Counted from the stretch's first letter, positions 17,062-25,430 are shown. The stretch is DNA of 35,313 bases from Erysipelotrichaceae bacterium (GCA_029974225.1 JARKSP010000027.1:1-35313); one strand, 5' to 3'. Made by a program: numbers and translations. The notes: generated from the letters alone by a model not told the origin.

Positions 17062-18840
17062 ATGCTTAAAAAGGTTTTACTAACTTTATTAATATTGACA
17101 ATGCTTATTACCGGCAATGGTTTTAACAATGTTCTGGCAGAAGAAAACCAGCAAGAAGAAACTATGTATTTAGAAGTAATGCAGAATGATGTAAGGGTTA
17201 GAACAGGCCCTTCGACCAGTTATGAAATTCTTACCATAAACGGGGAGAATCAATACTATCTGGAAGATGTTTTATATAAGGTCATAGGAAAACAGACTAA
17301 TGAAAAAAATGAACTCTGGTATAACGTTATTAATATCATTAATAATGTTGAATATCAGACCTGGGTAAGAGAAGATTTTGTCCTGTTACACTACTATGAA
17401 TTAGATGCAGTCTTTGAAGCCCATTTAGAAAGTGAAGGTTTTCCAGAAGAATATCGAGACTATTTAAGATTTTTGCATACCAAATATCCAAACTGGATTT
17501 TTAAGGCTTTCCATACCAATATCGTCTTTGCGGATATTCTGGCAGCTCAAAGTGTGCTGGGCAAAAGTCTGATCAGCGGCAGCAACCTGGCCTTAAGAAG
17601 TACCCAGCCGGGAGCTTATGATCCATCTACCGGTCAGTATATCGCTTTGGACGGTTATAGCTGGTATCAGGCTAATCCGGCAACGATAGCTTATTATATG
17701 GATCCTAGAAATTTCTTGAATGAACAGGATATCTTCCAGTTTTCAAAACTGTCGTTTAATGAAAACGAAAGACCTGAATGTATTCAGCAGATATTAGATG
17801 GAACCTTTATGGCGGGAGAAGTTCAGGTAGATGCCAATACCAGTAAAAGCTATGCGACTATTTTCTATGAAGCCGGACAGTATGCTCAGGTATCACCGAT
17901 ATATTTGGCAGTCAAAGCCAGAAATGAACAGGGAGTTACCGGTTCAGCAGCGGTAGATGGCAGGACGTTTGAATATAATGGAGTAGTTTATTCCGGTATT
18001 TATAATTTCTACAACATTCATGCTTATTCAGGTCCAGACAACTGGAAATACGGTTTAGTGTATGCTGCTACACCTGGCAGTTATGGCAGACCTTGGAACA
18101 GCATTGAAAAGTCTATTAAAGGTGGAGCGCTGTGGATTGCGGACGGATATATCAGCGACGGCCAGGACACACTGTATTATCAGAAATTTAACTGTGTTAA
18201 CGGAGCTTACTGGCATCAGTATGCGACCAATATCAGAGCAGCGTTCTCAGAAGGCCGAATGATGTACTCGAATTATCTTTTGGCCAATATATTAGATCAG
18301 GAACTGACTTTCAGTATTCCGATATATCTGGAGATGCCTGAAAAAACAGCTTTACCGACAGAAGTTGTCTATCCGGAAGTCGAAGAAGAGGTTCCTAATG
18401 AGGAACACTATACCGGCGATCTGATATTAGACTTGGATTTACAGAATGATTCAGGTTATCTAACCGGTTTTGAAATTGGAGCGACCTATCAGCAAATGCT
18501 GGACAGAATAGCATTAATGAATACGGGAGTGAATATCAGAATTGAAAGAAATGATGAAGAAAAACCAAAAGACGCTCTGATTGCAACAGGAGATACCTTA
18601 ATAATTATTGATGATGCCGGTGAAAGTACCTATACCGTTATTATTAAAGGTGATATTGATGGTGATGGCATAATAGGAACACTTGATTATCTGCTTTATC
18701 GAAAAGCACTTTTAAACACTTATGAAATGAACAATCTTGAGATAAAAGCAGCTGAAATTAACGGCGAAAAGGAAATTTCAACGTTAGGTTATCTGCATTT
18801 AAGGAAATATTTACTGGGAACAGGAAATATTGAACAATAG
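17062..18840 (+). CDS. Exported glucosaminidase with SH3b and dockerin-like domains
   Basis: Secreted peptidoglycan hydrolase, probably an endo-beta-N-acetylglucosaminidase of the LytD/GH73 type. A signal peptide occupies residues 1-26 (KK, hydrophobic core, VLAEE). An SH3b-type domain (about 38-110, DVRVRTGPSTSYE) probably binds wall. The catalytic region (about 130-420) has the family wording YMDPRNFLNEQDIFQF and the likely catalytic glutamate E289 in VKARNEQG. The last 66 residues form a dockerin-like domain: the first calcium loop is intact (D531, D533, D535 ... D542 in GDIDGDGIIGTLD), the second is degenerate. TAGGAG lies eight bases before ATG 17062. The next gene encodes a cohesin-like membrane protein, so the dockerin may have a partner. 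Confidence 0.85.
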   Translation: MLKKVLLTLLILTMLITGNGFNNVLAEENQQEETMYLEVMQNDVRVRTGPSTSYEILTINGENQYYLEDVLYKVIGKQTNEKNELWYNVINIINNVEYQTWVREDFVLLHYYELDAVFEAHLESEGFPEEYRDYLRFLHTKYPNWIFKAFHTNIVFADILAAQSVLGKSLISGSNLALRSTQPGAYDPSTGQYIALDGYSWYQANPATIAYYMDPRNFLNEQDIFQFSKLSFNENERPECIQQILDGTFMAGEVQVDANTSKSYATIFYEAGQYAQVSPIYLAVKARNEQGVTGSAAVDGRTFEYNGVVYSGIYNFYNIHAYSGPDNWKYGLVYAATPGSYGRPWNSIEKSIKGGALWIADGYISDGQDTLYYQKFNCVNGAYWHQYATNIRAAFSEGRMMYSNYLLANILDQELTFSIPIYLEMPEKTALPTEVVYPEVEEEVPNEEHYTGDLILDLDLQNDSGYLTGFEIGATYQQMLDRIALMNTGVNIRIERNDEEKPKDALIATGDTLIIIDDAGESTYTVIIKGDIDGDGIIGTLDYLLYRKALLNTYEMNNLEIKAAEINGEKEISTLGYLHLRKYLLGTGNIEQ

Positions 18841-18849
18841 GTGAAATAT

Positions 18850-20172
18850 ATGAAAAGAAAAATTTGGGCATTACTAACAATAATTACGATAATTGTTTCA
18901 ACAATAAAACCAATTAAAGCAGACACAGGAACTGTAACTGCTTATTTATCCAGTGATTCGGTAGTATTATCTAATAAAGTCACATTAACGATAAAACTGT
19001 CCTGTGAAGGGGGAGTTGGAGGAGGAAAAATTCTTTTTTCCTATGACAAACAATATTTACAGTATTCTTCAAGCAACTTAAATGGGCGTGGACATATTGA
19101 AGGTAACCTGATAGTTGTTGAGCCAAGTGCAGATAAAACAGTAACTTTCACCATTACTTTTTCAACGATAAAAATAGGCTCAACCAACGTTCAGGTTAAC
19201 ACCTCACAGTTTGCCAGTTATGATCCGCCAAAATATGTGGGCGGTTATAACGAAAACATTGTCAAAGCATTACAGATTAAAGCTCAGACAACAAACAATA
19301 CGACAACTACCACACCTTTGTCTTCGGATGCTTCGCTGACATCCTTACAGATAGAAAACATCGAATTTGAACAGCCGTTTTCATCAGATGTCTACGAATA
19401 TACAGCCTATGCACCAATAAATACGGAAACAATCAGTGTCCTGGCTAAAGCCAGCAGTTCAAAAGCAACAATCAATAAAATAAATGAAAGTGTTAAAGAA
19501 GGCTGGAACGAAATAGAGGTAGTGTGTGTGGCCCAGGATAAAACAACAAAAACATATAAAATCAGATTATATGTTGAAGAGAAGCCTAAGATAGTTTATC
19601 AGGACAAAGATCTGGGAGTTGTTGTCAATCTGGATAAGGTCACAGATCCGGAAGGCTTTGTAAGAAAAGAAATTATCGTCAAGGAAAATCAGATAACCAT
19701 CTTTAACAAGGGAAAATTAAATCTGATCTATCTGGCTGATGGCGAAAATAACAAAGACTTCTATCTGTATGATGTCGAAAATGATAAGGTCGGAAGTAAG
19801 TTTGAACCGCTGGAAATTGATGGTAAACAATATTTAATAAACGAGATTGATTATACAGAATTTACCGAGATGGAGAAATTTTATAAGCCAATAAAGGTTA
19901 TCATCAACGGAAAACAGTTTGATGGCTGGATGTCTCTAGCAAACAATATGAATAATTATCGCCTGGTCTATTTAAAAGATCTTGAGGGCAATGATGGCAT
20001 CTACAGTTATGAAATGAGCGAAAAAACCCTACAGAAGTTTACTTTACCTTTGTATCCTGTTGAAGAGGATAAAATGGAAGTAAGAGAGATGCTGTATCTG
20101 ACAGCTGCTGTTGCCGGAACAGCAAGTTTAATTTTTGCGATATTCCTGACCCTGAAAAGAAAAGAAGGATAA
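18850..20172 (+). CDS. Membrane-anchored surface protein with cohesin-like and cadherin-like domains
   Basis: A 440-residue exported protein. Signal peptide is residues 1-24 (MKRKIWALL...IKADTG). Residues about 26-140 form a beta-sandwich whose layout (SDSVVLSNKVTLTIKLS, GGKILFSYDKQYLQY, TITFSTIKIGSTNVQV) resembles type I/II cohesins. A cadherin-like beta-sandwich repeat follows (about 155-240, SLTSLQIENIEFEQPFSSDVYEYTA, then KTYKIRLYVEE). The rest is an unassigned extracellular region, ending in one transmembrane helix (YLTAAVAGTASLIFAIFLTL) and a KRKEG cytoplasmic tail. I place the start at ATG 18850 because AGGTGA lies upstream; a GTG at 18841 touches the previous stop. It is translated directly after the dockerin-bearing glucosaminidase. 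The cohesin call rests on pattern, not on a database match. Confidence 0.75.
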   Translation: MKRKIWALLTIITIIVSTIKPIKADTGTVTAYLSSDSVVLSNKVTLTIKLSCEGGVGGGKILFSYDKQYLQYSSSNLNGRGHIEGNLIVVEPSADKTVTFTITFSTIKIGSTNVQVNTSQFASYDPPKYVGGYNENIVKALQIKAQTTNNTTTTTPLSSDASLTSLQIENIEFEQPFSSDVYEYTAYAPINTETISVLAKASSSKATINKINESVKEGWNEIEVVCVAQDKTTKTYKIRLYVEEKPKIVYQDKDLGVVVNLDKVTDPEGFVRKEIIVKENQITIFNKGKLNLIYLADGENNKDFYLYDVENDKVGSKFEPLEIDGKQYLINEIDYTEFTEMEKFYKPIKVIINGKQFDGWMSLANNMNNYRLVYLKDLEGNDGIYSYEMSEKTLQKFTLPLYPVEEDKMEVREMLYLTAAVAGTASLIFAIFLTLKRKEG

Positions 20173-20215
20173 CCGGATACTTATTTAAGTACGGTAGCAA
20201 GTTGGGAGGAATTCT

Positions 20216-21463
20216 ATGAATGAATCATATGAAAATAAAGAGGAAATAGTCAGCGAAGAACCTTCGAGTTTTGAAAAAGATTATGTGATTATCGGCAGAG
20301 ATGGAAATACAGGAACCATTTTTGAAACAATTGATAGAATAAAAAGAAAAAATGATAAGAATAAAAGCAATAATAGTTTTCCTATTGGATTTATTATATT
20401 GATGTGGGTTGTGACGATTTTAATCTCCACAATCAGCAGCTATGTGACAGCTAAAATGGTGCTGAAAAATGTGGAGAATAAGACAGTTGTAATTGAGCAG
20501 CCGAATCAAAACCTCAACAGTCCGACAGTCGTTATTTCAGGGAAAACTGATATTAGCGAGGTAGTAAGCAATATCAAAGACACGATTGTTGAAGTCTATA
20601 CCGAATCAACTAAATTCAGTGCTTTTTATGATGAATATATCATCGAAGGAGCAGGATCAGGTGTTATTTATACCAGTGACGGATATATTATTACCAACAA
20701 TCATGTCATTGAAGGCGCTAATACTATCATGGTAGTATTGACTAACGGCGAAAAATATAACGCCAGACTGATTGCCAGCGATCTGGTCAGTGATATTGCG
20801 GTAATTAAAATTGATGCTCAAGGACTGAAAGCAGTAACTATCGGTGATTCCAGTCAGATTAAAGTTGGTCAGATTTGTATTGCGATAGGAAATCCGCTGG
20901 GAACATTAGGCGGAACAGTTACCGATGGAATTATCAGTGCTCTAAGCAGAGAAATCACCATTGATGGACAGAAGATGAACTTGCTGCAGACAAATACCGC
21001 TATCAGTCCAGGAAATTCTGGCGGAGGACTGTTTGATGTTGCCGGCAACCTGATTGGTATTATCAATGCCAAAAGTGCTGGTGAGTATATAGAGGGAATT
21101 GGCTTTGCGATTCCGGTAAATAATGCAGTTGATGTCGCAAAACAGTTAATTGCCCAAGGATATGTTGAAGGAAGGCCACAGCTGGGTATCAAAGGTGTAT
21201 CAATTGAAACGATGCAGCAGGCCTGGGACTACAGTGTCAGTACCTTTGGAGTGTATGTTTTAGAAGTGCTTACTGAATCAGCAAAAAAATCAGGAATAAA
21301 AGTTGGAGATGTAATTGTAAATTTTGCAGGCGTAGAAATAACATCTATTACTGACCTAAGAATAGTGTTATGTAATTACTCTGCTGGTGATACAGTAGAA
21401 ATTCAAGTAGTAAGAGGACAAAACACGTTAACCTTACTTCTCACATTAGAACAAAAGAAATAG
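20216..21463 (+). CDS. htrA: HtrA/DegP-like membrane serine protease
   Basis: Surface quality-control protease that removes misfolded exported proteins. A cytoplasmic N-terminus of about 54 residues is followed by one transmembrane helix (about 57-79). The trypsin-like domain has the triad H163 (TNNHVIEG), D193 (SDIAVIKI) and S268 (SPGNSGGGLFD). A single PDZ domain occupies the last 90 residues (GVYVLEVLTESAKKSGIKVGDVIV). The 415 residues and one PDZ match Firmicutes HtrA/HtrB/YyxA. GGGAGG lies six bases before ATG 20216. A bulged hairpin (20173-20194) without T-run lies between it and the preceding gene. It follows two secreted proteins, which fits a role in their folding or turnover. Confidence 0.94.
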   Translation: MNESYENKEEIVSEEPSSFEKDYVIIGRDGNTGTIFETIDRIKRKNDKNKSNNSFPIGFIILMWVVTILISTISSYVTAKMVLKNVENKTVVIEQPNQNLNSPTVVISGKTDISEVVSNIKDTIVEVYTESTKFSAFYDEYIIEGAGSGVIYTSDGYIITNNHVIEGANTIMVVLTNGEKYNARLIASDLVSDIAVIKIDAQGLKAVTIGDSSQIKVGQICIAIGNPLGTLGGTVTDGIISALSREITIDGQKMNLLQTNTAISPGNSGGGLFDVAGNLIGIINAKSAGEYIEGIGFAIPVNNAVDVAKQLIAQGYVEGRPQLGIKGVSIETMQQAWDYSVSTFGVYVLEVLTESAKKSGIKVGDVIVNFAGVEITSITDLRIVLCNYSAGDTVEIQVVRGQNTLTLLLTLEQKK

Positions 21464-21483
21464 CGAGATTAATCGCTATTTTT
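21458..21483 (+). terminator. Terminator after htrA
   Basis: AAATAGCGA pairs with TCGCTATTT around a GATTAA loop, followed by T. The htrA stop codon TAG is inside the stem. The 140 bases from here to the GntR gene are AT-rich; I see only a weak AAACCA/TGGTTT hairpin near 21552. Confidence 0.85.
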
Positions 21484-21623
21484 AAAGTTTTAACTGTTAA
21501 ATATTATATTAATATCATATTTATGAAAAGGCTAAGAATAAATGTCATATTAAAACCATTTTTCATTAAGCTGGTTTATATTTTTGGCTTTTTTTGAATA
21601 AAAGAAGTTTTAATTATGAAAAA

Positions 21624-22337
21624 TCAGGCCTTTGAATATATATATTTACTAGTAAGAAAGTACTGAGTATTAATATAAATTATTTTTTCATTTTGATTTA
21701 GAACAGTTTGCTTTATTTCTAGCAAGGGAGTGCCTAAAGGACATTGCAGATACTTAGAACTTTCTTTATTGGAAAAAGAAATCGTGTAGTTGTCGATGAA
21801 TTTAGTAGGCACATTTTCCGTGTTTTTTTCAATAAGAGTAGTCAATGAAGAATCTGTTAAATCCAGTGATAGTAAAAAACTAAAGCTGTCAGGCAGATAA
21901 TCTATTTCAATAATGCATGGAATATCATCAACTTTTCTAATGCGTGTAAGTTTGATTAATTTGTCACTTTTACATTTCAGCTTGTTTAATAAGTCGCTGC
22001 TTCCCTTGGTTAATGTAGCTTCAATGATTTCGGTAGATGGTTTGGCATTGTTCTTCAGGCAGTTAGCTGTAAAACTGTTGTCAAAATGAAATTCAGATTT
22101 ATAGACCTTCTCCTTAACAAATGATCCTTTTCCGTGTTTTTTTACTATGTATCCCTCATTTACTAAACGCTTTATTGCGTTTCTTACTGTAACTCGGGAT
22201 ACAGAAAACATTTCAGCAAGTTGGTGTTCCGTCGGAATTTTATCCCCCGGCTTATAACTTCCGTCAGCAATTGATTTTAAGAGCTCATTATAAAGCTGCT
22301 CTTGCAATGTTATAGGACTTAACTGTTTTAATATCAT
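21624..22337 (-). CDS. GntR-family (HutC/UTRA type) transcriptional regulator
   Basis: Sugar- or phosphosugar-responsive repressor or activator. The N-terminal winged helix is clear (PITLQEQLYNELLKSIADG, KIPTEHQLAEMFSVSRVTVRNAIKRLVNEGYIVKKHGKGSFV), followed by a UTRA ligand-binding domain (about 90-237) with the family's TRIRKVDDIPCIIEIDYLP. I place the start at ATG 22337 (237 residues). A perfect TATAAT ends only six bases upstream of it, with no ribosome binding site, so the mRNA would be leaderless; an open frame extends 13 codons further to a GTG. It is divergent from the BtpA-PTS operon and most likely controls it through the repeated TGTAT/ATACA sites. Confidence 0.9.
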   Translation of the reverse strand: MILKQLSPITLQEQLYNELLKSIADGSYKPGDKIPTEHQLAEMFSVSRVTVRNAIKRLVNEGYIVKKHGKGSFVKEKVYKSEFHFDNSFTANCLKNNAKPSTEIIEATLTKGSSDLLNKLKCKSDKLIKLTRIRKVDDIPCIIEIDYLPDSFSFLLSLDLTDSSLTTLIEKNTENVPTKFIDNYTISFSNKESSKYLQCPLGTPLLEIKQTVLNQNEKIIYINTQYFLTSKYIYSKA

Positions 22338-22343
22338 GGGAAC

Positions 22344-22373
22344 ATTATACCATATAAAGGCTGCTTTTATAAA
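22344..22373 (-). promoter_or_regulatory. gntR promoter, probably leaderless start
   Basis: On the minus strand a perfect TATAAT (complement of 22344-22349) and a weak TTTATA (complement of 22368-22373) are 18 bases apart. The -10 element is six bases from the ATG at 22337, so transcription should begin at or next to the start codon. Confidence 0.65.
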
Positions 22374-22381
22374 CACCTACG

Positions 22382-22411
22382 TTGACAGACCTTTAAATGA
22401 TGTATTATAAT
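22382..22411 (+). promoter_or_regulatory. Promoter of BtpA-PTS operon
   Basis: A perfect TTGACA (22382-22387) and perfect TATAAT (22406-22411) are 18 bases apart. A second TATAAT lies at 22416-22421 as part of a tandem 10-base repeat. The candidate GntR operator overlaps this promoter. Confidence 0.85.
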
Positions 22412-22437
22412 GTATTATAATGATACAACTAAATACA
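22401..22437. promoter_or_regulatory. Candidate GntR operator: two TGTAT and two ATACA half-sites
   Basis: TGTAT at 22401 and 22411 and its reverse complement ATACA at 22423 and 22433 form a symmetrical array centred on 22419. Within each side the half-sites are 10 bases apart, one turn of the helix. The array covers the -10 region of the PTS promoter, a position suited to repression. Confidence 0.6.
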
Positions 22438-22463
22438 ACAAGTTATGATTTTAAAGATTAATA

Positions 22464-22479
22464 CAGCTTCTAAAAGCTG
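22464..22479 (+). other. Leader hairpin of PTS operon
   Basis: CAGCTT pairs with AAGCTG around a CTAA loop in the leader, upstream of the AAGGAGG site at 22490. There is no T-run, so it is not a terminator; it may stabilise the mRNA. Confidence 0.45.
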
Positions 22480-22510
22480 ATAATAATAGAAAGGAGGAAA
22501 AGACCACGAA

Positions 22511-23257
22511 ATGAAAAGAAACGATTTTTTAGGTGTATTCAAGAATACGAAACCAATAATAGGAATGCTTCATTTAAAAGGCAATAGTCCTGATGATGTT
22601 TTCGAGAGATTCAAAAAGGAATTGAATATCTATATTCAATCTGGCATCGATGGAGTAATGGTAGAGAATTACTACGGAAATTATGAAGATCTAAAAAGAG
22701 CACTGGAATATATCAAATCAAATAAGATCAGTATTCCTTACGGGGTAAATTGCCTGAATATTGATTATATGGGGTTCTATCTGGCAAGAGAATTTGAATG
22801 TGATTATATTCAAATTGATTCAGTTGTTGGACATGTAAAACCTCGCGATGAGTATTCTTTACAGGCATTTTTTGATTTGATGAGAAAAGAATATGATGGC
22901 TATGTTTTAGGCGGAGTAAGATTCAAATATCAACCGGTTCTTTCTGAAAAATCATTGAAAGAAGATCTTGAAATTGCCAAAAAGCGTTGTGATGCTGTTT
23001 GTGTCACTCAAGATCGGACAGGGGAAGAAACATCTTTGGAAAGAATCATTGAATTTAAAAAGGAGTTAAATGATTTTCCGCTTATTGTTGCTGCTGGAGT
23101 GACAAAAGATAATGCAAAAAAACAGCTTAAATATGCAGATGGAGCTATAATAGGAAGCTATTTTAAAGACAATTATCAGGATAATGGCGAATTATGTCTT
23201 GAACATATTGAAGAATTGCTTAAAACAGTTAGAGAAATTCGTGGTGAAACAAAATGA
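22511..23257 (+). CDS. BtpA/SgcQ-family TIM-barrel protein
   Basis: A 248-residue cytosolic protein of the BtpA family, named after a cyanobacterial photosystem I factor but common in bacteria inside sugar gene clusters (E. coli SgcQ). Visible family features are PIIGMLHLKG near the N-terminus, GIDGVMVENYYGN, the IDSVVGHVKPRD segment and C-terminal VAAGVTKDNAKK followed by ADGAIIGSYFK, the phosphate-binding end of a TIM barrel. The enzymatic reaction is not established; a phosphosugar or nucleoside substrate is inferred from the fold and the PTS context. AGGAGG lies 13 bases upstream of ATG 22511, a long spacing. It overlaps the PTS IIB gene as ATGA, so translation is coupled. Confidence 0.85.
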   Translation: MKRNDFLGVFKNTKPIIGMLHLKGNSPDDVFERFKKELNIYIQSGIDGVMVENYYGNYEDLKRALEYIKSNKISIPYGVNCLNIDYMGFYLAREFECDYIQIDSVVGHVKPRDEYSLQAFFDLMRKEYDGYVLGGVRFKYQPVLSEKSLKEDLEIAKKRCDAVCVTQDRTGEETSLERIIEFKKELNDFPLIVAAGVTKDNAKKQLKYADGAIIGSYFKDNYQDNGELCLEHIEELLKTVREIRGETK

Positions 23258-23724
23258 TAGTTCTTACACGTATTGACCACAGACTGTTACATGGACAGGT
23301 GGCATTTCTATGGGTTAGAAATGTGGGAGCAGATTGCATATTGATTGCAAATGACAGTCTTGCTCAAGATGAATTACGTATGAGTGCAGTCAGGATAGCT
23401 AGGCCATCTGGAGTTAAATTAGTTATGAAGAGTGTTAATGATTCCATAAAATCAATTAATTCCGGTGAAACCGATAAGTACAAACTTTTGATAATTACAG
23501 AAAGTGTAGATGACGCTCATAGACTGGCATTAAGTTGTCCTGCAATCACCAGTGTCAATATTGGGGGAATGAAAAATGCCGATGATAGGAAACAGATATC
23601 AAAGGCGGCATTTGTTTCCGAAAGCGATATTGAAAAATTAAAAGAAATGCATGAAAAAGGAATCGAACTGGAAGTCAGAATGGTTCCAAATGATCAGAAA
23701 ACAGATGTCATGACATTAATTTAG
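23254..23724 (+). CDS. PTS mannose/fructose/sorbose-family IIB component
   Basis: Cytosolic phosphocarrier that passes phosphate from IIA to the incoming sugar. The N-terminal RIDHRLLHGQV contains the phosphorylated histidine H13 in the HGQV context of the mannose family. The remainder (IANDSLAQDELRMSAVRIA, then VNIGGMKNADDRK) matches family IIB domains. Length of 156 residues is normal for a stand-alone IIB. The operon has IIB, IIC and IID but no IIA, so phosphate must come from a IIA encoded elsewhere. The sugar cannot be named from the sequence. Confidence 0.94.
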   Translation: MIVLTRIDHRLLHGQVAFLWVRNVGADCILIANDSLAQDELRMSAVRIARPSGVKLVMKSVNDSIKSINSGETDKYKLLIITESVDDAHRLALSCPAITSVNIGGMKNADDRKQISKAAFVSESDIEKLKEMHEKGIELEVRMVPNDQKTDVMTLI

Positions 23725-23737
23725 GGAGGGAAAAAAT

Positions 23738-24499
23738 ATGAGTTTGACATTACAAACCCTACTGATATTCGCTGTAGCATTTTTTGCTTACATGCACTGC
23801 TATTTCGGTTCTACAATGTGGAACAGACCAATAGTAGTATCAACATTGGTAGGTGCAGTATTAGGTGATTTAACAACCGGATGTATGGTTGGAGCGATGC
23901 TTGAGCTGGCTTTTTTGGGAGCAGTCCCTATTGGTGCTTCAAATCCTCCAGACATGGTATCTGGCGCGGTTATTGGCACTGCCTATGTTGTTTTACAAAA
24001 CACTGATATTGAAACAGCAGTAGCCTTAGCTATTCCTGTAGCTGCTCTGGTAGCTATTTTTGACAACTTCTTGATGATGTTTGTCTTGCCTGAAGCAGCA
24101 CATATGTGTGATAGACTTGCAGATAAAGCAGATGCAGACAAGATTGATCTTGTTGTAAGAGTTGCTTCTATTGGAAACAAAGTGGCTTTGGCTTTAATTG
24201 TAGCACTTGGATTCTACTTTGGAATTCCAGTGATAGAAAGAATATTGGCAAGTATTCCTGAATTTGTTATCCATGCCATGGATGTAGTCGCAGGCATATT
24301 ACCTGCTATTGGGGTTGCAATTTTAGCAAGAAATATGATGTCAAAAGAATTGGCACCATGGCTAATGTTCGGCTTCTTAACAACGGCATATTTAAATGTT
24401 CCAACATTTGGAATAGCGCTTTATGGAATAGGTGTGGCAATGTTATTTTTCTTCAGAAAAGAAGAAGTGTTGGAAGGAGTTGACGACAATGAGTTCTAA
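23738..24499 (+). CDS. PTS mannose-family IIC permease component
   Basis: Integral membrane subunit of the mannose-family permease, 253 residues with several hydrophobic segments. The region GDLTTGCMVGAMLELAFLGAVPIGASNPPD is the conserved IIC signature, and the remaining helices (VALALIVALGFYFGIPV, FGIALYGIGVAMLFFF) fit the family. A strong GGGAGGG site precedes ATG 23738. It forms the translocation complex with IID, whose gene overlaps its end by 11 bases. Confidence 0.93.
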   Translation: MSLTLQTLLIFAVAFFAYMHCYFGSTMWNRPIVVSTLVGAVLGDLTTGCMVGAMLELAFLGAVPIGASNPPDMVSGAVIGTAYVVLQNTDIETAVALAIPVAALVAIFDNFLMMFVLPEAAHMCDRLADKADADKIDLVVRVASIGNKVALALIVALGFYFGIPVIERILASIPEFVIHAMDVVAGILPAIGVAILARNMMSKELAPWLMFGFLTTAYLNVPTFGIALYGIGVAMLFFFRKEEVLEGVDDNEF

Positions 24500-25304
24500 C
24501 GTAAAGAAAATTACTAAAAAAGAGTTGAATCAGGTATTCTTAAGATCTTGTACATTGGATTCAGGCTGGAATTATGAACGTCAGCAACACATTAATTATT
24601 GTTTCACAATGATTCCGGTATTGAAGAAATTATATTCAGATGATGATGAGAAAATGAAGAGAGCTTTACATAGGCACTTGGAATTTATGGCATGTACACC
24701 TCACATTGTTACTCTTCTTGCAGGAATAACTGCGGCAATGGAGGAAGAAAACGCAAACAACCCATCTTTTGATGAACAGTCAATTAGTGCCGTTAAAACA
24801 TCATTAATGGGGCCAATGGCAGGGTTTGGGGATTCGGTATTCTGGGGATCTCTGTTGACGATTGCAGTTGGCATTGGTACTTCGTTTGCTTCGCAAGGCA
24901 GTATTTTAGGTCCTATTTTATTTTTCCTGACAATTAATGTTCCTGGATTTTTATCAAGATATTATGGTCTGAAAATCGGTTATGATTCTGGAACAGCATT
25001 CTTTGCTAATATGGAAAAGAGCGGAATGATTAATAAGCTCAGTAAAGCAGCAACAATCTTAGGTTTGCTTGTAGTAGGCTCTATGGCTGCTTCACAGATT
25101 TCCATAACCATTCCATGGGTAATTGAAATAAACGGAATAGTTACACCAATTCAGGAATATATTGATTGGATTATGCCTAGTTTCTTGCCGGCATGTGCTT
25201 TCGTCCTGATTTACTGGCTGTTAGGAAAGAAAATAAAAACAACAACTTTGTTGTTATGGACATTTATTGTTTGTATTATACTTTCTTATTTCCAGATTCT
25301 ATAA
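24489..25304 (+). CDS. PTS mannose-family IID permease component
   Basis: Second membrane subunit of the permease, 271 residues. The family signature is visible at the N-terminus (LNQVFLRSCTLDSGWNYERQQHINYCF) and in the middle (KTSLMGPMAGFGDSVFWG); hydrophobic helices lie in the C-terminal half. I place the start at ATG 24489, with GGAG nine bases upstream inside the IIC gene; an open frame runs further up but overlaps IIC without support. It is the last gene of the operon. No glycosidase or IIA follows. Confidence 0.93.
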   Translation: MSSNVKKITKKELNQVFLRSCTLDSGWNYERQQHINYCFTMIPVLKKLYSDDDEKMKRALHRHLEFMACTPHIVTLLAGITAAMEEENANNPSFDEQSISAVKTSLMGPMAGFGDSVFWGSLLTIAVGIGTSFASQGSILGPILFFLTINVPGFLSRYYGLKIGYDSGTAFFANMEKSGMINKLSKAATILGLLVVGSMAASQISITIPWVIEINGIVTPIQEYIDWIMPSFLPACAFVLIYWLLGKKIKTTTLLLWTFIVCIILSYFQIL

Positions 25305-25389
25305 ACTGCACCTGGATAATAACGTTTCAACTAAAATATTATTATTTGGTAAATGTTTATAACCAGCAGGTAATAAAATAGTTAAAAGT

Positions 25390-25425
25390 ATAGCCCATAA
25401 AATTGTGTGACAGATTCTGGGCTAT
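25390..25425 (+). other. Stem-loop in the PTS operon 3' region
   Basis: ATAGCCCA (25390-25397) pairs perfectly with TGGGCTAT (25418-25425) around a 20-base loop, just before the shared terminator. Together they give a compact structured 3' end. There is no open reading frame of note in the 172-base gap. Confidence 0.5.
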
Positions 25426-25430
25426 GCAAG

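Noticed and set aside
20173-20194. Hairpin CCGGATACTT/AAGTACGG before htrA as a terminator
   Set aside because: It has a two-base bulge and no T-run; at most it affects mRNA stability.
24432-24488. Longer N-terminus for PTS IID
   Set aside because: The extension lies wholly inside IIC in another frame. A GGAG site nine bases before ATG 24489 and the family N-terminus support the shorter form.
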